DNA from: Embiotoca jacksoni
Taxonomy: Eukaryota; Chordata; Actinopteri; Embiotocidae
Direction: 5' to 3'
DNA length: 64,000 nucleotides
Assembly (NCBI GenBank): GCA_022577435.1
Contig: JAKOON010000081.1
Coordinates: 923,501-987,500, forward strand
Numbering within the stretch: the first letter of the stretch is position 1; the number at the start of each line of letters is the position of its first letter. This document shows positions 1-15,059 of this stretch, piece after piece. The notes under the pieces are model-generated. The model ran no database searches. It saw nothing but the letters and a program-made list of their open reading frames with translations, and had not been told where the DNA came from. Both the position numbers and the translations under genes were made by a program.

Positions 1-3000
1 GTTCATCTTTATTCATCTTCATTCATCTTTATTCATCTTTATCATCTTTATTCATCTTTGTTCATCTTTATTCATCTTCGTTCATCTTTATTCATCTTTA
101 TTCATCTTTGTTCATCTTTGTTCATCTTTGTTCATCTTTATTCATCTTCATTCATCTTTATTCATCTTTATCATCTTTATTCATCTTTATTCATCTTTGT
201 TCATCTTCGTTCATCTTTGTTCATCTTTGTTCATCTTTATTCATCTTTATTCATCTTTATTCATCTTTATCATCTTTGTTCATCTTCGTTCATCTTTGTT
301 CATCTTTATTCATCTTTGTTCATCTTTATTCATCTTCATTCATCTTTATTCATCTTTATCATCTTTATTCATCTTTGTTCATCTTTATTCATCTTCGTTC
401 ATCTTTATTCATCTTTATCATCTTTGTTCATCTTTGTTCATCTTTATTCATCTTTATTCATCTTTATTAATCTTTATCATCTTTATTCATCTTTATCATC
501 TTTATCCATCTTTGTTCATCTTTATTCATCTTTGTTCATCTTTATTCATCTTCCTTCATCTTTATTCATCTTTATCATCTTTATTCATCTTTATCATCTT
601 TATTAATCTTTATCATCTTTATTCATCTTTATCATCTTTATTCATCTTTGTTCATCTTTGTTCATCTTTATTCATCTTCATTCATCTTTATTCATCTTTA
701 TCATCTTTATTCATCTTTATCATCTTTATTCATCTTTGTTCATCTTTATTCATCTTTGTTCATCTTTATTCATCTTTATTCATCTTCATTCATCTTTATT
801 CATCTTTATTCATCTTTATCATCTTTATTCATCTTTGTTCATCTTTATTCATCTTTATCATCGTTGTTCATCTTCGTTCATCTTTATTCATCTTTATCAT
901 CTTTATTCATCTTCGTTCATCTTTGTTCATCTTTATTCATCTTTGTTCATCTTTATTCATCTTCGTTCATCTTTATTCATCTTTATTCATCTTTATCATC
1001 TTTATTCATCTTTGTTCATCTTTGTTCATCTTTATTCATCTTCATTCATCTTTATTCATCTTTATCATCTTTATTCATCTTTATTCATCTTTGTTCATCT
1101 TTATCATCTTTAGTCATCTTTGTTCATCTTTATTCATCTTCGTTCATCTTTATTCATCTTTATTCATCTTTATTCATCTTTATCATCTTTATGCATCTTT
1201 GTTCGTCTTTGTTCATCTTTATTCATCTTCATTCATCTTTATTCATCTTTATCATCTTTATTCATCTTTATTCATCTTTGTTCATCTTCGTTCATCTTTG
1301 TTCATCTTTATTCATCTTTATTCATCTTTATTCATCTTTATCATCTTTGTTCATCTTCGTTCATCTTTGTTCATCTTTGTTAATCTTTGTTCATCTTTAT
1401 TCATCTTCGTTCATCTTTATTCATCTTTATCATCTTTATTCATCTTTATTCATCTTTATCATCTTTATTCATCTTTGTTCATCTTTGTTCATCTTTATTC
1501 ATCTTCATTCATCTTTATTCATCTTTATCATCTTTATTCATCTTTATTCATCTTTGTTCATCTTCGTTCATCTTTGTTCATCTTTATTCATCTTTATTCA
1601 TCTTTATTCATCTTTATCATCTTTGTTCATCTTCGTTCATCTTTATTCATCTTGATTCATCTTTGTTCATCTTTATTCATCTTCATTCATCTTTATTCAT
1701 CTTTATCATCTTTATTCATCTTTGTTCATCTTTAGTCATCTTCGTTCATCTTTATTCATCTTTATTCATCTTTATCATCTTTGTTCATCTTCATTCATCT
1801 TTATTCATCTTTATCATCTTTATTCATCTTTATTCATCTTTATCATCTTCGTTCATCTTTATTCATCTTTATTCATCTTTATCATCTTTATTCATCTTCG
1901 TTCATCTTTGTTCATCTTTGTTCATCTTTATTCATCTTCATTCATCTTTATTCATCTTTATCATCTTTATTCATCTTTATTCATCTTTGTTCATCTTCGT
2001 TCATCTTTGTTCATCTTTGTTCATCTTTATTCATCTTTATTCATCTTTATCATCTTTGTTCATCTTCGTTCATCTTTGTTCATCTTTGTTCATCTTTATT
2101 CATCTTTGTTCATCTTTATTCATCTTCATTCATCTTTATTCATCTTTATCATCTTTATTCATCTTTGTTCATCTTTATTCATCTTCGTTCATCTTTATTC
2201 ATCTTTATTCATCTTTATCATCTTTGTTCATCTTCATTCATCTTTATTCATCTTTATCATCTTTATTCATCTTTATTCATCTTTATCATCTTCGTTCATC
2301 TTTATTCATCTTTATTCATCTTTATCATCTTTATTCATCTTCGTTCATCTTTGTTCATCTTTGTTCATCTTTATTCATCTTTGTTCATCTTTATTCATCT
2401 TCGTTCATCTTTATTCATCTTTATCATCTTTATTCATCTTTATTCATCTTTATCATCTTTATTCATCTTTGTTCATCTTTATTCATCTTTATTCATCGTT
2501 ATTCATCTTTATCATCTTTATTCATCTTTATCATCTTTATTCATCTTTGTTCATCTTTATTCATCTTTATTCATCTTTATTCATCTTTATCATCTTTATT
2601 CATCTTTGTTCATCTTTGTTCATCTTTATTCATCTTTATTCATCTTCGTTCATCTTTATTCATCTTTATCATCTTTATTCATCTTTATTCATCTTTATCA
2701 TCTTTATTCATCTTTGTTCATCTTTATTCATCTTTATTCATCTTTATCATCTTTATTCATCTTTATCATCTTTATTCATCTTTGTTCATCTTTATTCATC
2801 TTTATTCATCTTTATTCATCTTTATCATCTTTATTCATCTTCGTTCATCTTTATTCATCTTTATCATCTTTATTCATCTATGTTCATCTTTATTCATCTT
2901 CGTTCATCTTTATTCATCTTCGTTCATCTTTATTCATCTTTATTCATCTTTATCATCTTTATTCATCTTTATTCATCTTTGTTCATCTTTGTTCATCTTT

Positions 3001-3224
3001 ATTCATCTTCGTTCATCTTTATTCATCTTTATCATCTTTATTCATCTTTATCATCTTTATTCATCTTTGTTCATCTTTGTTAATCTTTGTTCATCTTTAT
3101 TCATCTTTATCATCTTTATTCATCTTTGTTCATCTTTATTCATCTTTGTTCATCTTTATTCATCTTTATAATCTTTATTCATCTTTGTTCATCTTTATTC
3201 ATCTTTATTCATCTTTGTTCATCT

Positions 3225-5567
3225 TTATTCATCTTTATTCATCTTTATTCATCTTTGTTCATCTTTATCATCTTTATCATCTTTATCATCTTTATTCATC
3301 TTTGTTCATCTTTGTTAATCTTTATCATCTTTATTCATCTTTATTCATCTTTATTCATCTTTATTAATCTTCGTTCATCTTTATTCATCTTTATTCATCT
3401 TTATTCATCTTTGTTCATCTTAATTCATCTTTATTCATCTTTGTTCATCTTTATTCATCTTTGTTCATCTTTATCATCTTTATCCATCTTTGTTCATCTC
3501 TATTCATCTTTATTAATCTTTGTTCATCTTTATCATCTTTGTTCATCTTTGTTCATCTTCATCATCTTTATTCATCTTTATTCATCTTTATTCATCTTTA
3601 TCATCTTTGTTCATCTTTGTTCATCTTTATTCATCTTTATTCATCTTTATTCATCTTTGTTCATCTTTATCATCTTTATCATCTTTATTCATCTTTGTTC
3701 ATCTTTATTCATCTTTATTCATCTTTATTCATCTTTATCATCTTTATTCATCATTATCATCTTTATTCATCTTCATTCATCTTTATTCATCTTTATCATC
3801 TTTATTCATCTTTATTCATCTTTGTTCATCTTCGTTCATCTTTGTTCATCTTTGTTCATGTTTATTCATCTTTATTCATCTTTATTCATCTTTATCATCT
3901 TTGTTCATCTTCGTTCATCTTTGTTCATCTTTGTTCATCTTTATTCATCTTTGTTCATCTTTATTCATCTTCATTCATCTTTATTCATCTTTATCATCTT
4001 TATTCATCTTTGTTCATCTTTATTCATCTTCGTTCATCTTTATTCATCTTTATCATCTTTGTTCATCTTCATTCATCTTTATTCATCTTTATCATCTTTA
4101 TTCATCTTTATTCATCTTTATCATCTTCGTTCATCTTTATTCATCTTTATTCATCTTTATCATCTTTATTCATCTTCGTTCATCTTTGTTCATCTTTATT
4201 CATCTTTGTTCATCTTTATCATCTTTATCCATCTTTGTTCATCTCTATTCATCTTTATTAATCTTTGTTCATCTTTATCATCTTTATTCATCTTTGTTCA
4301 TCTTTATCATCTTTATTCATCTTTATTCATCTTTATCATCTTTGTTCATCTTTGTTCATCTTTATTCATCTTTATTCATCTTTGTTCATCTTTATCATCT
4401 TTATTCATCTTTATCATCTTTATTCATCTTTGTTCATCTTTGTTCATCTTTATTCATCTGTATTCATCTTTGTTCATCTTTATAATCTTTAGTCATCTTT
4501 ATCATCTTTGTTCATCTCTATTCATCTTTATTCATCTTTGTTCATCTTTGTTCATCTTTATCATCTTTATTCATCTTTATCATCTTTGTTCATCTCTATT
4601 CATCTTTATTCATCTTTGTTCATCTTTGTTCATCTTTATCATCTTTATCATCTTTATTCATCTTTGTTCATCTTTGTTCATCTTTATTCATCTGTATTCA
4701 TCTTTGTTCATCTTTATGATCTTTATTCATCTTTATCATCTTTGTTCATCTCTATTCATCTTTGTTCATCTCTATTCATCTTTGTTCATCTTTATCATCT
4801 TTATTATCTTTATCATCTTTATATCTTTATCATCTTTATTCATCTTTATCATCTTTATTCATCTTTATTCATCTCTATTCATCTTTGTTCATCTTTGTTC
4901 ATCTTTATCATCTTTATTCATCTTTATCATCTTTATTCATCTTTATTCATCTTTATCATATTTATTCATCTTTATTCATCTTCGTTCATCTTTATTCATC
5001 TTCGTTCATCTTTATCATCTTTATTCATCTTTATCATCTTTATTCATCTTTATTCATCTTTGTTCATCTTTGTTCATCTTTATCATCTTTATTCATCTTT
5101 ATCATATTTATTCATCTTTATTCATCTCTATTCATCTTTATTCATCTTTGTTCATCTTTATTCATCTTTATCATCTTTATCATCTTTATTCATCTTTGTT
5201 CATCTTTATTAATCTTTGTTCATCTTTGTTCATCTTTATTCATCTTTATCATCTTTATTCATCTTTATCATCTTTATTCATCTTTGTTCATCTTTATTAA
5301 TCTTTGTTCATCTTTATTCATCTTTGTTCATCTTTATTCATCTTCATTCATCTTCATTCATCTTTATTCATCTTTATCATCTTTATTCATCTTTGTTCAT
5401 CTTTATTCATCTTTGTTCATCTTTATTCATCTTTGTTCATCTTTATTCATCTTTATCATCTTTATTCATCTTTATCATCTTTATTCATCTTTATCATCTT
5501 TATTAATCTTTATCATCTTTATTAATCTTTATCATCTTTATTCATCTTTGTTCATCTTTATTCATCT
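3225..5567. repeat. Higher-order repeat copy 1 (2343 bp) in the satellite
   Basis: The pattern of unit variants in this block recurs in the next block at a constant offset of 2343 bp; for example, the same landmarks occur at 3461/5804, 3520/5863, 4265/6608 and 4508/6851. The block is marked by TTCATCTCTA, TTAATCTTTA, TTCATCTGTA and CATATTTA variants that are rare in the neighbouring satellite. Its left border is near 3225, where the match to the second copy starts to break down. Confidence 0.85.
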
Positions 5568-7910
5568 TTGTTCATCTTTATTCATCTTTATTCATCTTTG
5601 TTCATCTTTATCATCTTTATCATCTTTATCATCTTTATTCATCTTTGTTCATCTTTGTTAATCTTTATCATCTTTATTCATCTTTATTCATCTTTATTCA
5701 TCTTTATTAATCTTCGTTCATCTTTATTCATCTTTATTCATCTTTATTCATCTTTGTTCATCTTAATTCATCTTTATTCATCTTTGTTCATCTTTATTCA
5801 TCTTTGTTCATCTTTATCATCTTTATCCATCTTTGTTCATCTCTATTCATCTTTATTAATCTTTGTTCATCTTTATCATCTTTGTTCATCTTTGTTCATC
5901 TTCATCATCTTTATTCATCTTTATTCATCTTTATTCATCTTTATCATCTTTGTTCATCTTTGTTCATCTTTATTCATCTTTATTCATCTTTATTCATCTT
6001 TGTTCATCTTTATCATCTTTATCATCTTTATTCATCTTTGTTCATCTTTATTCATCTTTATTCATCTTTATTCATCTTTATCATCTTTATTCATCATTAT
6101 CATCTTTATTCATCTTCATTCATCTTTATTCATCTTTATCATCTTTATTCATCTTTATTCATCTTTGTTCATCTTCGTTCATCTTTGTTCATCTTTGTTC
6201 ATGTTTATTCATCTTTATTCATCTTTATTCATCTTTATCATCTTTGTTCATCTTCGTTCATCTTTGTTCATCTTTGTTCATCTTTATTCATCTTTGTTCA
6301 TCTTTATTCATCTTCATTCATCTTTATTCATCTTTATCATCTTTATTCATCTTTGTTCATCTTTATTCATCTTCGTTCATCTTTATTCATCTTTATCATC
6401 TTTGTTCATCTTCATTCATCTTTATTCATCTTTATCATCTTTATTCATCTTTATTCATCTTTATCATCTTCGTTCATCTTTATTCATCTTTATTCATCTT
6501 TATCATCTTTATTCATCTTCGTTCATCTTTGTTCATCTTTATTCATCTTTGTTCATCTTTATCATCTTTATCCATCTTTGTTCATCTCTATTCATCTTTA
6601 TTAATCTTTGTTCATCTTTATCATCTTTATTCATCTTTGTTCATCTTTATCATCTTTATTCATCTTTATTCATCTTTATCATCTTTGTTCATCTTTGTTC
6701 ATCTTTATTCATCTTTATTCATCTTTGTTCATCTTTATCATCTTTATTCATCTTTATCATCTTTATTCATCTTTGTTCATCTTTGTTCATCTTTATTCAT
6801 CTGTATTCATCTTTGTTCATCTTTATAATCTTTAGTCATCTTTATCATCTTTGTTCATCTCTATTCATCTTTATTCATCTTTGTTCATCTTTGTTCATCT
6901 TTATCATCTTTATTCATCTTTATCATCTTTGTTCATCTCTATTCATCTTTATTCATCTTTGTTCATCTTTGTTCATCTTTATCATCTTTATCATCTTTAT
7001 TCATCTTTGTTCATCTTTGTTCATCTTTATTCATCTGTATTCATCTTTGTTCATCTTTATGATCTTTATTCATCTTTATCATCTTTGTTCATCTCTATTC
7101 ATCTTTGTTCATCTCTATTCATCTTTGTTCATCTTTATCATCTTTATTATCTTTATCATCTTTATATCTTTATCATCTTTATTCATCTTTATCATCTTTA
7201 TTCATCTTTATTCATCTCTATTCATCTTTGTTCATCTTTGTTCATCTTTATCATCTTTATTCATCTTTATCATCTTTATTCATCTTTATTCATCTTTATC
7301 ATATTTATTCATCTTTATTCATCTTCGTTCATCTTTATTCATCTTCGTTCATCTTTATCATCTTTATTCATCTTTATCATCTTTATTCATCTTTATTCAT
7401 CTTTGTTCATCTTTGTTCATCTTTATCATCTTTATTCATCTTTATCATATTTATTCATCTTTATTCATCTCTATTCATCTTTATTCATCTTTGTTCATCT
7501 TTATTCATCTTTATCATCTTTATCATCTTTATTCATCTTTGTTCATCTTTATTAATCTTTGTTCATCTTTGTTCATCTTTATTCATCTTTATCATCTTTA
7601 TTCATCTTTATCATCTTTATTCATCTTTGTTCATCTTTATTAATCTTTGTTCATCTTTATTCATCTTTGTTCATCTTTATTCATCTTCATTCATCTTCAT
7701 TCATCTTTATTCATCTTTATCATCTTTATTCATCTTTGTTCATCTTTATTCATCTTTGTTCATCTTTATTCATCTTTGTTCATCTTTATTCATCTTTATC
7801 ATCTTTATTCATCTTTATCATCTTTATTCATCTTTATCATCTTTATTAATCTTTATCATCTTTATTAATCTTTATCATCTTTATTCATCTTTGTTCATCT
7901 TTATTCATCT
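5568..7910. repeat. Higher-order repeat copy 2 (2343 bp) in the satellite
   Basis: This is the direct tandem copy of the preceding 2343-bp block; the variant order appears the same over essentially its full length. This implies a recent duplication of a multi-kilobase segment, not unit-by-unit slippage. After 7910 the pattern changes to the TTCATCTTCA/TTCATCTTCG-rich type. Confidence 0.85.
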
Positions 7911-10052
7911 TTGTTCATCTTTATTCATCTTTATTCATCTTCATTCATCTTTATCATCTTTATTCATCTTTGTTCATCTTTATTCATCTTTGTTCATCTT
8001 TATTCATCTTCATTCATCTTTATTCATCTTTATCATCTTTATTCATCTTTATCATCTTTATTCATCTTTGTTCATCTTTATTCATCTTTGTTCATCTTTA
8101 TTCATCTTTATTCATCTTCATTCATCTTTATTCATCTTTATTCATCTTTATCATCTTTATTCATCTTTGTTCATCTTTATTCATCTTTATCATCGTTGTT
8201 CATCTTCGTTCATCTTTATTCATCTTTATTCATCTTTATCATCTTTATTCATCTTCGTTCATCTTTGTTCATCTTTATTCATCTTTGTTCATCTTTATTC
8301 ATCTTTGTTCATCTTTATTCATCTTTATTCATCTTCATTCATCTTTATCATCTTTATTCATCTTTGTTCATCTTTATTCATCTTTGTTCATCTTTATTCA
8401 TCTTCATTCATCTTTATTCATCTTTATCATCTTTATTCATCTTTATCATCTTTATTCATCTTTGTTCATCTTTATTCATCTTTGTTCATCTTTATTCATC
8501 TTTATTCATCTTCATTCATCTTTATTCATCTTTATCATCTTTATTCATCTTTGTTCATCTTTATTCATCTTTATCATCGTTGTTCATCTTCGTTCATCTT
8601 TATTCATCTTTATTCATCTTTATCATCTTTATTCATCTTTGTTCATTTTTGTTCATCTTTATTCATCTTCATTCATCTTTAGTCATCTTCGTTCATCTTT
8701 ATTCATCTTTATTCATCTTTATCATCTTTGTTCATCTTCATTCATCTTTATTCATCTTTATCATCTTTATTCATCTTTATTCATCTTTATCATCTTCGTT
8801 CATCTTTATTCATCTTTATTCATCTTTATCATCTTTATTCATCTTCGTTCATCTTTGTTCATCTTTGTTCATCTTTATTCATCTTCATTCATCTTTATTC
8901 ATCTTTATCATCTTTATTCATCTTTATTCATCTTTGTTCATCTTCGTTCATCTTTGTTCATCTTTGTTCATCTTTATTCATCTTTATTCATCTTTATTCA
9001 TCTTTATCATCTTTGTTCATCTTCGTTCATCTTTGTTCATCTTTGTTCATCTTTATTCATCTTTGTTCATCTTTATTCATCTTCATTCATCTTTATTCAT
9101 CTTTATCATCTTTATTCATCTTTGTTCATCTTTATTCATCTTTATTCATCTTTATCATCTTTGTTCATCTTCATTCATCTTTATTCATCTTTATCATCTT
9201 TATTCATCTTTATTCATCTTTATCATCTTCGTTCATCTTTATTCATCTTTATTCATCTTTATCATCTTTATTCATCTTCGTTCATCTTTGTTCATCTTTG
9301 TTCATCTTTATTCATCTTTGTTCATCTTTATTCATCTTCGTTCATCTTTATTCATCTTTATCATCTTTATTCATCTTTATTCATCTTTATCATCTTTATT
9401 CATCTTTGTTCATCTTTATTCATCTTTATTCATCTTTATTCATCTTTATTCATCGTTATTCATCTTTATCATCTTTATTCATCTTTATCATCTTTATTCA
9501 TCTTTGTTCATCTTTATTCATCTTTATTCATCTTTATTCATCTTTATCATCTTTATTCATCTTTGTTCATCTTTGTTCATCTTTATTCATCTTTATTCAT
9601 CTTCGTTCATCTTTATTCATCTTTATCATCTTTATTCATCTTTATTCATCTTTATCATCTTTATTCATCTTTGTTCATCTTTATTCATCTTTATTCATCT
9701 TTATCATCTTTATTCATCTTTATCATCTTTATTCATCTTTGTTCATCTTTATTCATCTTTATTCATCTTTATTCATCTTTATCATCTTTATTCATCTTCG
9801 TTCATCTTTATTCATCTTTATCATCTTTATTCATCTATGTTCATCTTTATTCATCTTCGTTCATCTTTATTCATCTTCGTTCATCTTTATTCATCTTTAT
9901 CATCTTTATTCATCTTTATCATCTTTATTCATCTTTATTCATCTTTGTTCATCTTTGTTCATCTTTATTCATCTTCGTTCATCTTTATTCATCTTTATCA
10001 TCTTTATTCATCTTTATCATCTTTATTCATCTTTGTTCATCTTTGTTAATCT

Positions 10053-13000
10053 TTGTTCATCTTTATTCATCTTTATCATCTTTATTCATCTTTGTTCATC
10101 TTTATTCATCTTTGTTCATCTTTATTCATCTTTATAATCTTTATTCATCTTTGTTCATCTTTATTCATCTTTATTCATCTTTGTTCATCTTTATTCATCT
10201 TTATTCATCTTTATTCATCTTTGTTCATCTTTATCATCTTTATCATCTTTATCATCTTTATTCATCTTTGTTCATCTTTGTTAATCTTTATCATCTTTAT
10301 TCATCTTTATTCATCTTTATTCATCTTTATTAATCTTCGTTCATCTTTATTCATCTTTATTCATCTTTATTCATCTTTGTTCATCTTAATTCATCTTTAT
10401 TCATCTTTGTTCATCTTTATTCATCTTTGTTCATCTTTATCATCTTTATCCATCTTTGTTCATCTCTATTCATCTTTATTAATCTTTGTTCATCTTTATC
10501 ATCTTTGTTCATCTTTGTTCATCTTCATCATCTTTATTCATCTTTATTCATCTTTATTCATCTTTATCATCTTTGTTCATCTTTGTTCATCTTTATTCAT
10601 CTTTATTCATCTTTATTCATCTTTGTTCATCTTTATCATCTTTATCATCTTTATTCATCTTTGTTCATCTTTATTCATCTTTATTCATCTTTATTCATCT
10701 TTATCATCTTTATTCATCATTATCATCTTTATTCATCTTCATTCATCTTTATTCATCTTTATCATCTTTATTCATCTTTATTCATCTTTGTTCATCTTCG
10801 TTCATCTTTGTTCATCTTTGTTCATGTTTATTCATCTTTATTCATCTTTATTCATCTTTATCATCTTTGTTCATCTTCGTTCATCTTTGTTCATCTTTGT
10901 TCATCTTTATTCATCTTTGTTCATCTTTATTCATCTTCATTCATCTTTATTCATCTTTATCATCTTTATTCATCTTTGTTCATCTTTATTCATCTTCGTT
11001 CATCTTTATTCATCTTTATCATCTTTGTTCATCTTCATTCATCTTTATTCATCTTTATTCATCTTTATTCATCTTTATCATCTTCGTTCATCTTTATTCA
11101 TCTTTATTCATCTTTATCATCTTTATTCATCTTCGTTCATCTTTGTTCATCTTTATTCATCTTTGTTCATCTTTATCATCTTTATCCATCTTTGTTCATC
11201 TCTATTCATCTTTATTAATCTTTGTTCATCTTTATCATCTTTATTCATCTTTGTTCATCTTTATCATCTTTATTCATCTTTATTCATCTTTATCATCTTT
11301 GTTCATCTTTGTTCATCTTTATTCATCTTTATTCATCTTTGTTCATCTTTATCATCTTTATTCATCTTTATCATCTTTATTCATCTTTGTTCATCTTTGT
11401 TCATCTTTATTCATCTGTATTCATCTTTGTTCATCTTTATAATCTTTAGTCATCTTTATCATCTTTGTTCATCTCTATTCATCTTTATTCATCTTTGTTC
11501 ATCTTTGTTCATCTTTATCATCTTTATTCATCTTTATCATCTTTGTTCATCTCTATTCATCTTTATTCATCTTTGTTCATCTTTGTTCATCTTTATCATC
11601 TTTATCATCTTTATTCATCTTTGTTCATCTTTGTTCATCTTTATTCATCTGTATTCATCTTTGTTCATCTTTATGATCTTTATTCATCTTTATCATCTTT
11701 GTTCATCTCTATTCATCTTTGTTCATCTCTATTCATCTTTGTTCATCTTTATCATCTTTATTCATCTTTATTCATCTCTATTCATCTTTGTTCATCTTTG
11801 TTCATCTTTATCATCTTTATTCATCTTTATCATCTTTATTCATCTTTATTCATCTTTATCATATTTATTCATCTTTATTCATCTTCGTTCATCTTTATTC
11901 ATCTTCGTTCATCTTTATCATCTTTATTCATCTTTATCATCTTTATTCATCTTTATTCATCTTTGTTCATCTTTGTTCATCTTTATCATCTTTATTCATC
12001 TTTATCATATTTATTCATCTTTATTCATCTCTATTCATCTTTATTCATCTTTGTTCATCTTTATTCATCTTTATCATCTTTATCATCTTTATTCATCTTT
12101 GTTCATCTTTATTAATCTTTGTTCATCTTTGTTCATCTTTATTCATCTTTATCATCTTTATTCATCTTTATCATCTTTATTCATCTTTGTTCATCTTTAT
12201 TAATCTTTGTTCATCTTTATTCATCTTTGTTCATCTTTATTCATCTTCATTCATCTTCATTCATCTTTATTCATCTTTATCATCTTTATTCATCTTTGTT
12301 CATCTTTATTCATCTTTATTCATCTTTATTCATCTTTATCATCTTTATTCATCTTCGTTCATCTTTATTCATCTTTATCATCTTTATTCATCTATGTTCA
12401 TCTTTATTCATCTTCGTTCATCTTTATTCATCTTCGTTCATCTTTATTCATCTTTATCATCTTTATTCATCTTTATCATCTTTATTCATCTTTATTCATC
12501 TTTGTTCATCTTTGTTCATCTTTATTCATCTTCGTTCATCTTTATTCATCTTTATCATCTTTATTCATCTTTATCATCTTTATTCATCTTTGTTCATCTT
12601 TGTTAATCTTTGTTCATCTTTATTCATCTTTATCATCTTTATTCATCTTTGTTCATCTTTATTCATCTTTGTTCATCTTTATTCATCTTTATAATCTTTA
12701 TTCATCTTTGTTCATCTTTATTCATCTTTATTCATCTTTGTTCATCTTTATTCATCTTTATTCATCTTTATTCATCTTTGTTCATCTTTATCATCTTTAT
12801 CATCTTTATCATCTTTATTCATCTTTGTTCATCTTTGTTAATCTTTATCATCTTTATTCATCTTTATTCATCTTTATTCATCTTTATTAATCTTCGTTCA
12901 TCTTTATTCATCTTTATTCATCTTTATTCATCTTTATTCATCTTTGTTCATCGTAATTCATCTTTATTCATCTTTGTTCATCTTTATTCATCTTTGTTCA

Positions 13001-15059
13001 TCTTTATCATCTTTATCCATCTTTGTTCATCTCTATTCATCTTTATTAATCTTTGTTCATCTTTATCATCTTTGTTCATCTTTGTTCATCTTCATCATCT
13101 TTATTCATCTTTATTCATCTTTATTCATCTTTATTCATCTTTGTTCATCTTTGTTCATCTTTATTCATCTTTATTCATCTTTATTCATCTTTGTTCATCT
13201 TTATCATCTTTATCATCTTTATTCATCTTTGTTCATCTTTATTCATCTTTATTCATCTTTATTCATCTTTATCATCTTTATTCATCATTATCATCTTTAT
13301 TCATCTTCATTCATCTTTATTCATCTTTATCATCTTTATTCATCTTTATTCATCTTTGTTCATCTTCGTTCATCTTTGTTCATCTTTGTTCATGTTTATT
13401 CATCTTTATTCATCTTTATTCATCTTTATCATCTTTGTTCATCTTCGTTCATCTTTGTTCATCTTTGTTCATCTTTATTCATCTTTGTTCATCTTTATTC
13501 ATCTTCATTCATCTTTATTCATCTTTATCATCTTTATTCATCTTTGTTCATCTTTATTCATCTTCGTTCATCTTTATTCATCTTTATCATCTTTGTTCAT
13601 CTTCATTCATCTTTATTCATCTTTATCATCTTTATTCATCTTTATTCATCTTTATCATCTTCGTTCATCTTTATTCATCTTTATTCATCTTTATCATCTT
13701 TATTCATCTTCGTTCATCTTTGTTCATCTTTATTCATCTTTGTTCATCTTTATCATCTTTATCCATCTTTGTTCATCTCTATTCATCTTTATTAATCTTT
13801 GTTCATCTTTATCATCTTTATTCATCTTTGTTCATCTTTATCATCTTTATTCATCTTTATTCATCTTTATCATCTTTGTTCATCTTTGTTCATCTTTATT
13901 CATCTTTATTCATCTTTGTTCATCTTTATCATCTTTATTCATCTTTATCATCTTTATTCATCTTTGTTCATCTTTGTTCATCTTTATTCATCTGTATTCA
14001 TCTTTGTTCATCTTTATAATCTTTAGTCATCTTTATCATCTTTGTTCATCTCTATTCATCTTTATTCATCTTTGTTCATCTTTGTTCATCTTTATCATCT
14101 TTATTCATCTTTATCATCTTTGTTCATCTCTATTCATCTTTATTCATCTTTGTTCATCTTTGTTCATCTTTATCATCTTTATCATCTTTATTCATCTTTG
14201 TTCATCTTTGTTCATCTTTATTCATCTGTATTCATCTTTGTTCATCTTTATGATCTTTATTCATCTTTATCATCTTTGTTCATCTCTATTCATCTTTGTT
14301 CATCTCTATTCATCTTTGTTCATCTTTATCATCTTTATTATCTTTATCATCTTTATATCTTTATCATCTTTATTCATCTTTATCATCTTTATTCATCTTT
14401 ATTCATCTCTATTCATCTTTGTTCATCTTTGTTCATCTTTATCATCTTTATTCATCTTTATCATCTTTATTCATCTTTATTCATCTTTATCATATTTATT
14501 CATCTTTATTCATCTTCGTTCATCTTTATTCATCTTCGTTCATCTTTATCATCTTTATTCATCTTTATCATCTTTATTCATCTTTATTCATCTTTGTTCA
14601 TCTTTGTTCATCTTTATCATCTTTATTCATCTTTATCATATTTATTCATCTTTATTCATCTCTATTCATCTTTATTCATCTTTGTTCATCTTTATTCATC
14701 TTTATCATCTTTATCATCTTTATTCATCTTTGTTCATCTTTATTAATCTTTGTTCATCTTTGTTCATCTTTATTCATCTTTATCATCTTTATTCATCTTT
14801 ATCATCTTTATTCATCTTTGTTCATCTTTATTAATCTTTGTTCATCTTTATTCATCTTTGTTCATCGTTATTCATCTTCATTCATCTTCATTCATCTTTA
14901 TTCATCTTTATCATCTTTATTCATCTTTGTTCATCTTTATTCATCTTTGTTCATCTTTATTCATCTTTGTTCATCTTTATTCATCTTTATCATCTTTATT
15001 CATCTTTATCATCTTTATTCATCTTTATCATCTTTATTAATCTTTATCATCTTTATTAA
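10053..15059. repeat. Second domain of the same higher-order repeat
   Basis: Two further, slightly rearranged copies of the 2.3 kb block lie here. Landmarks at 10427, 11222 and 11719 match 5804, 6608 and 7105; landmarks at 13053, 13799 and 14296 match again. Small losses shorten the first copy: the TTATCTTTATCATC stretch present near 4800, 7140 and 14340 is missing near 11750. The stretch from about 7105 to 8.6 kb recurs from 14296 at an offset of 7191 bp. Confidence 0.75.
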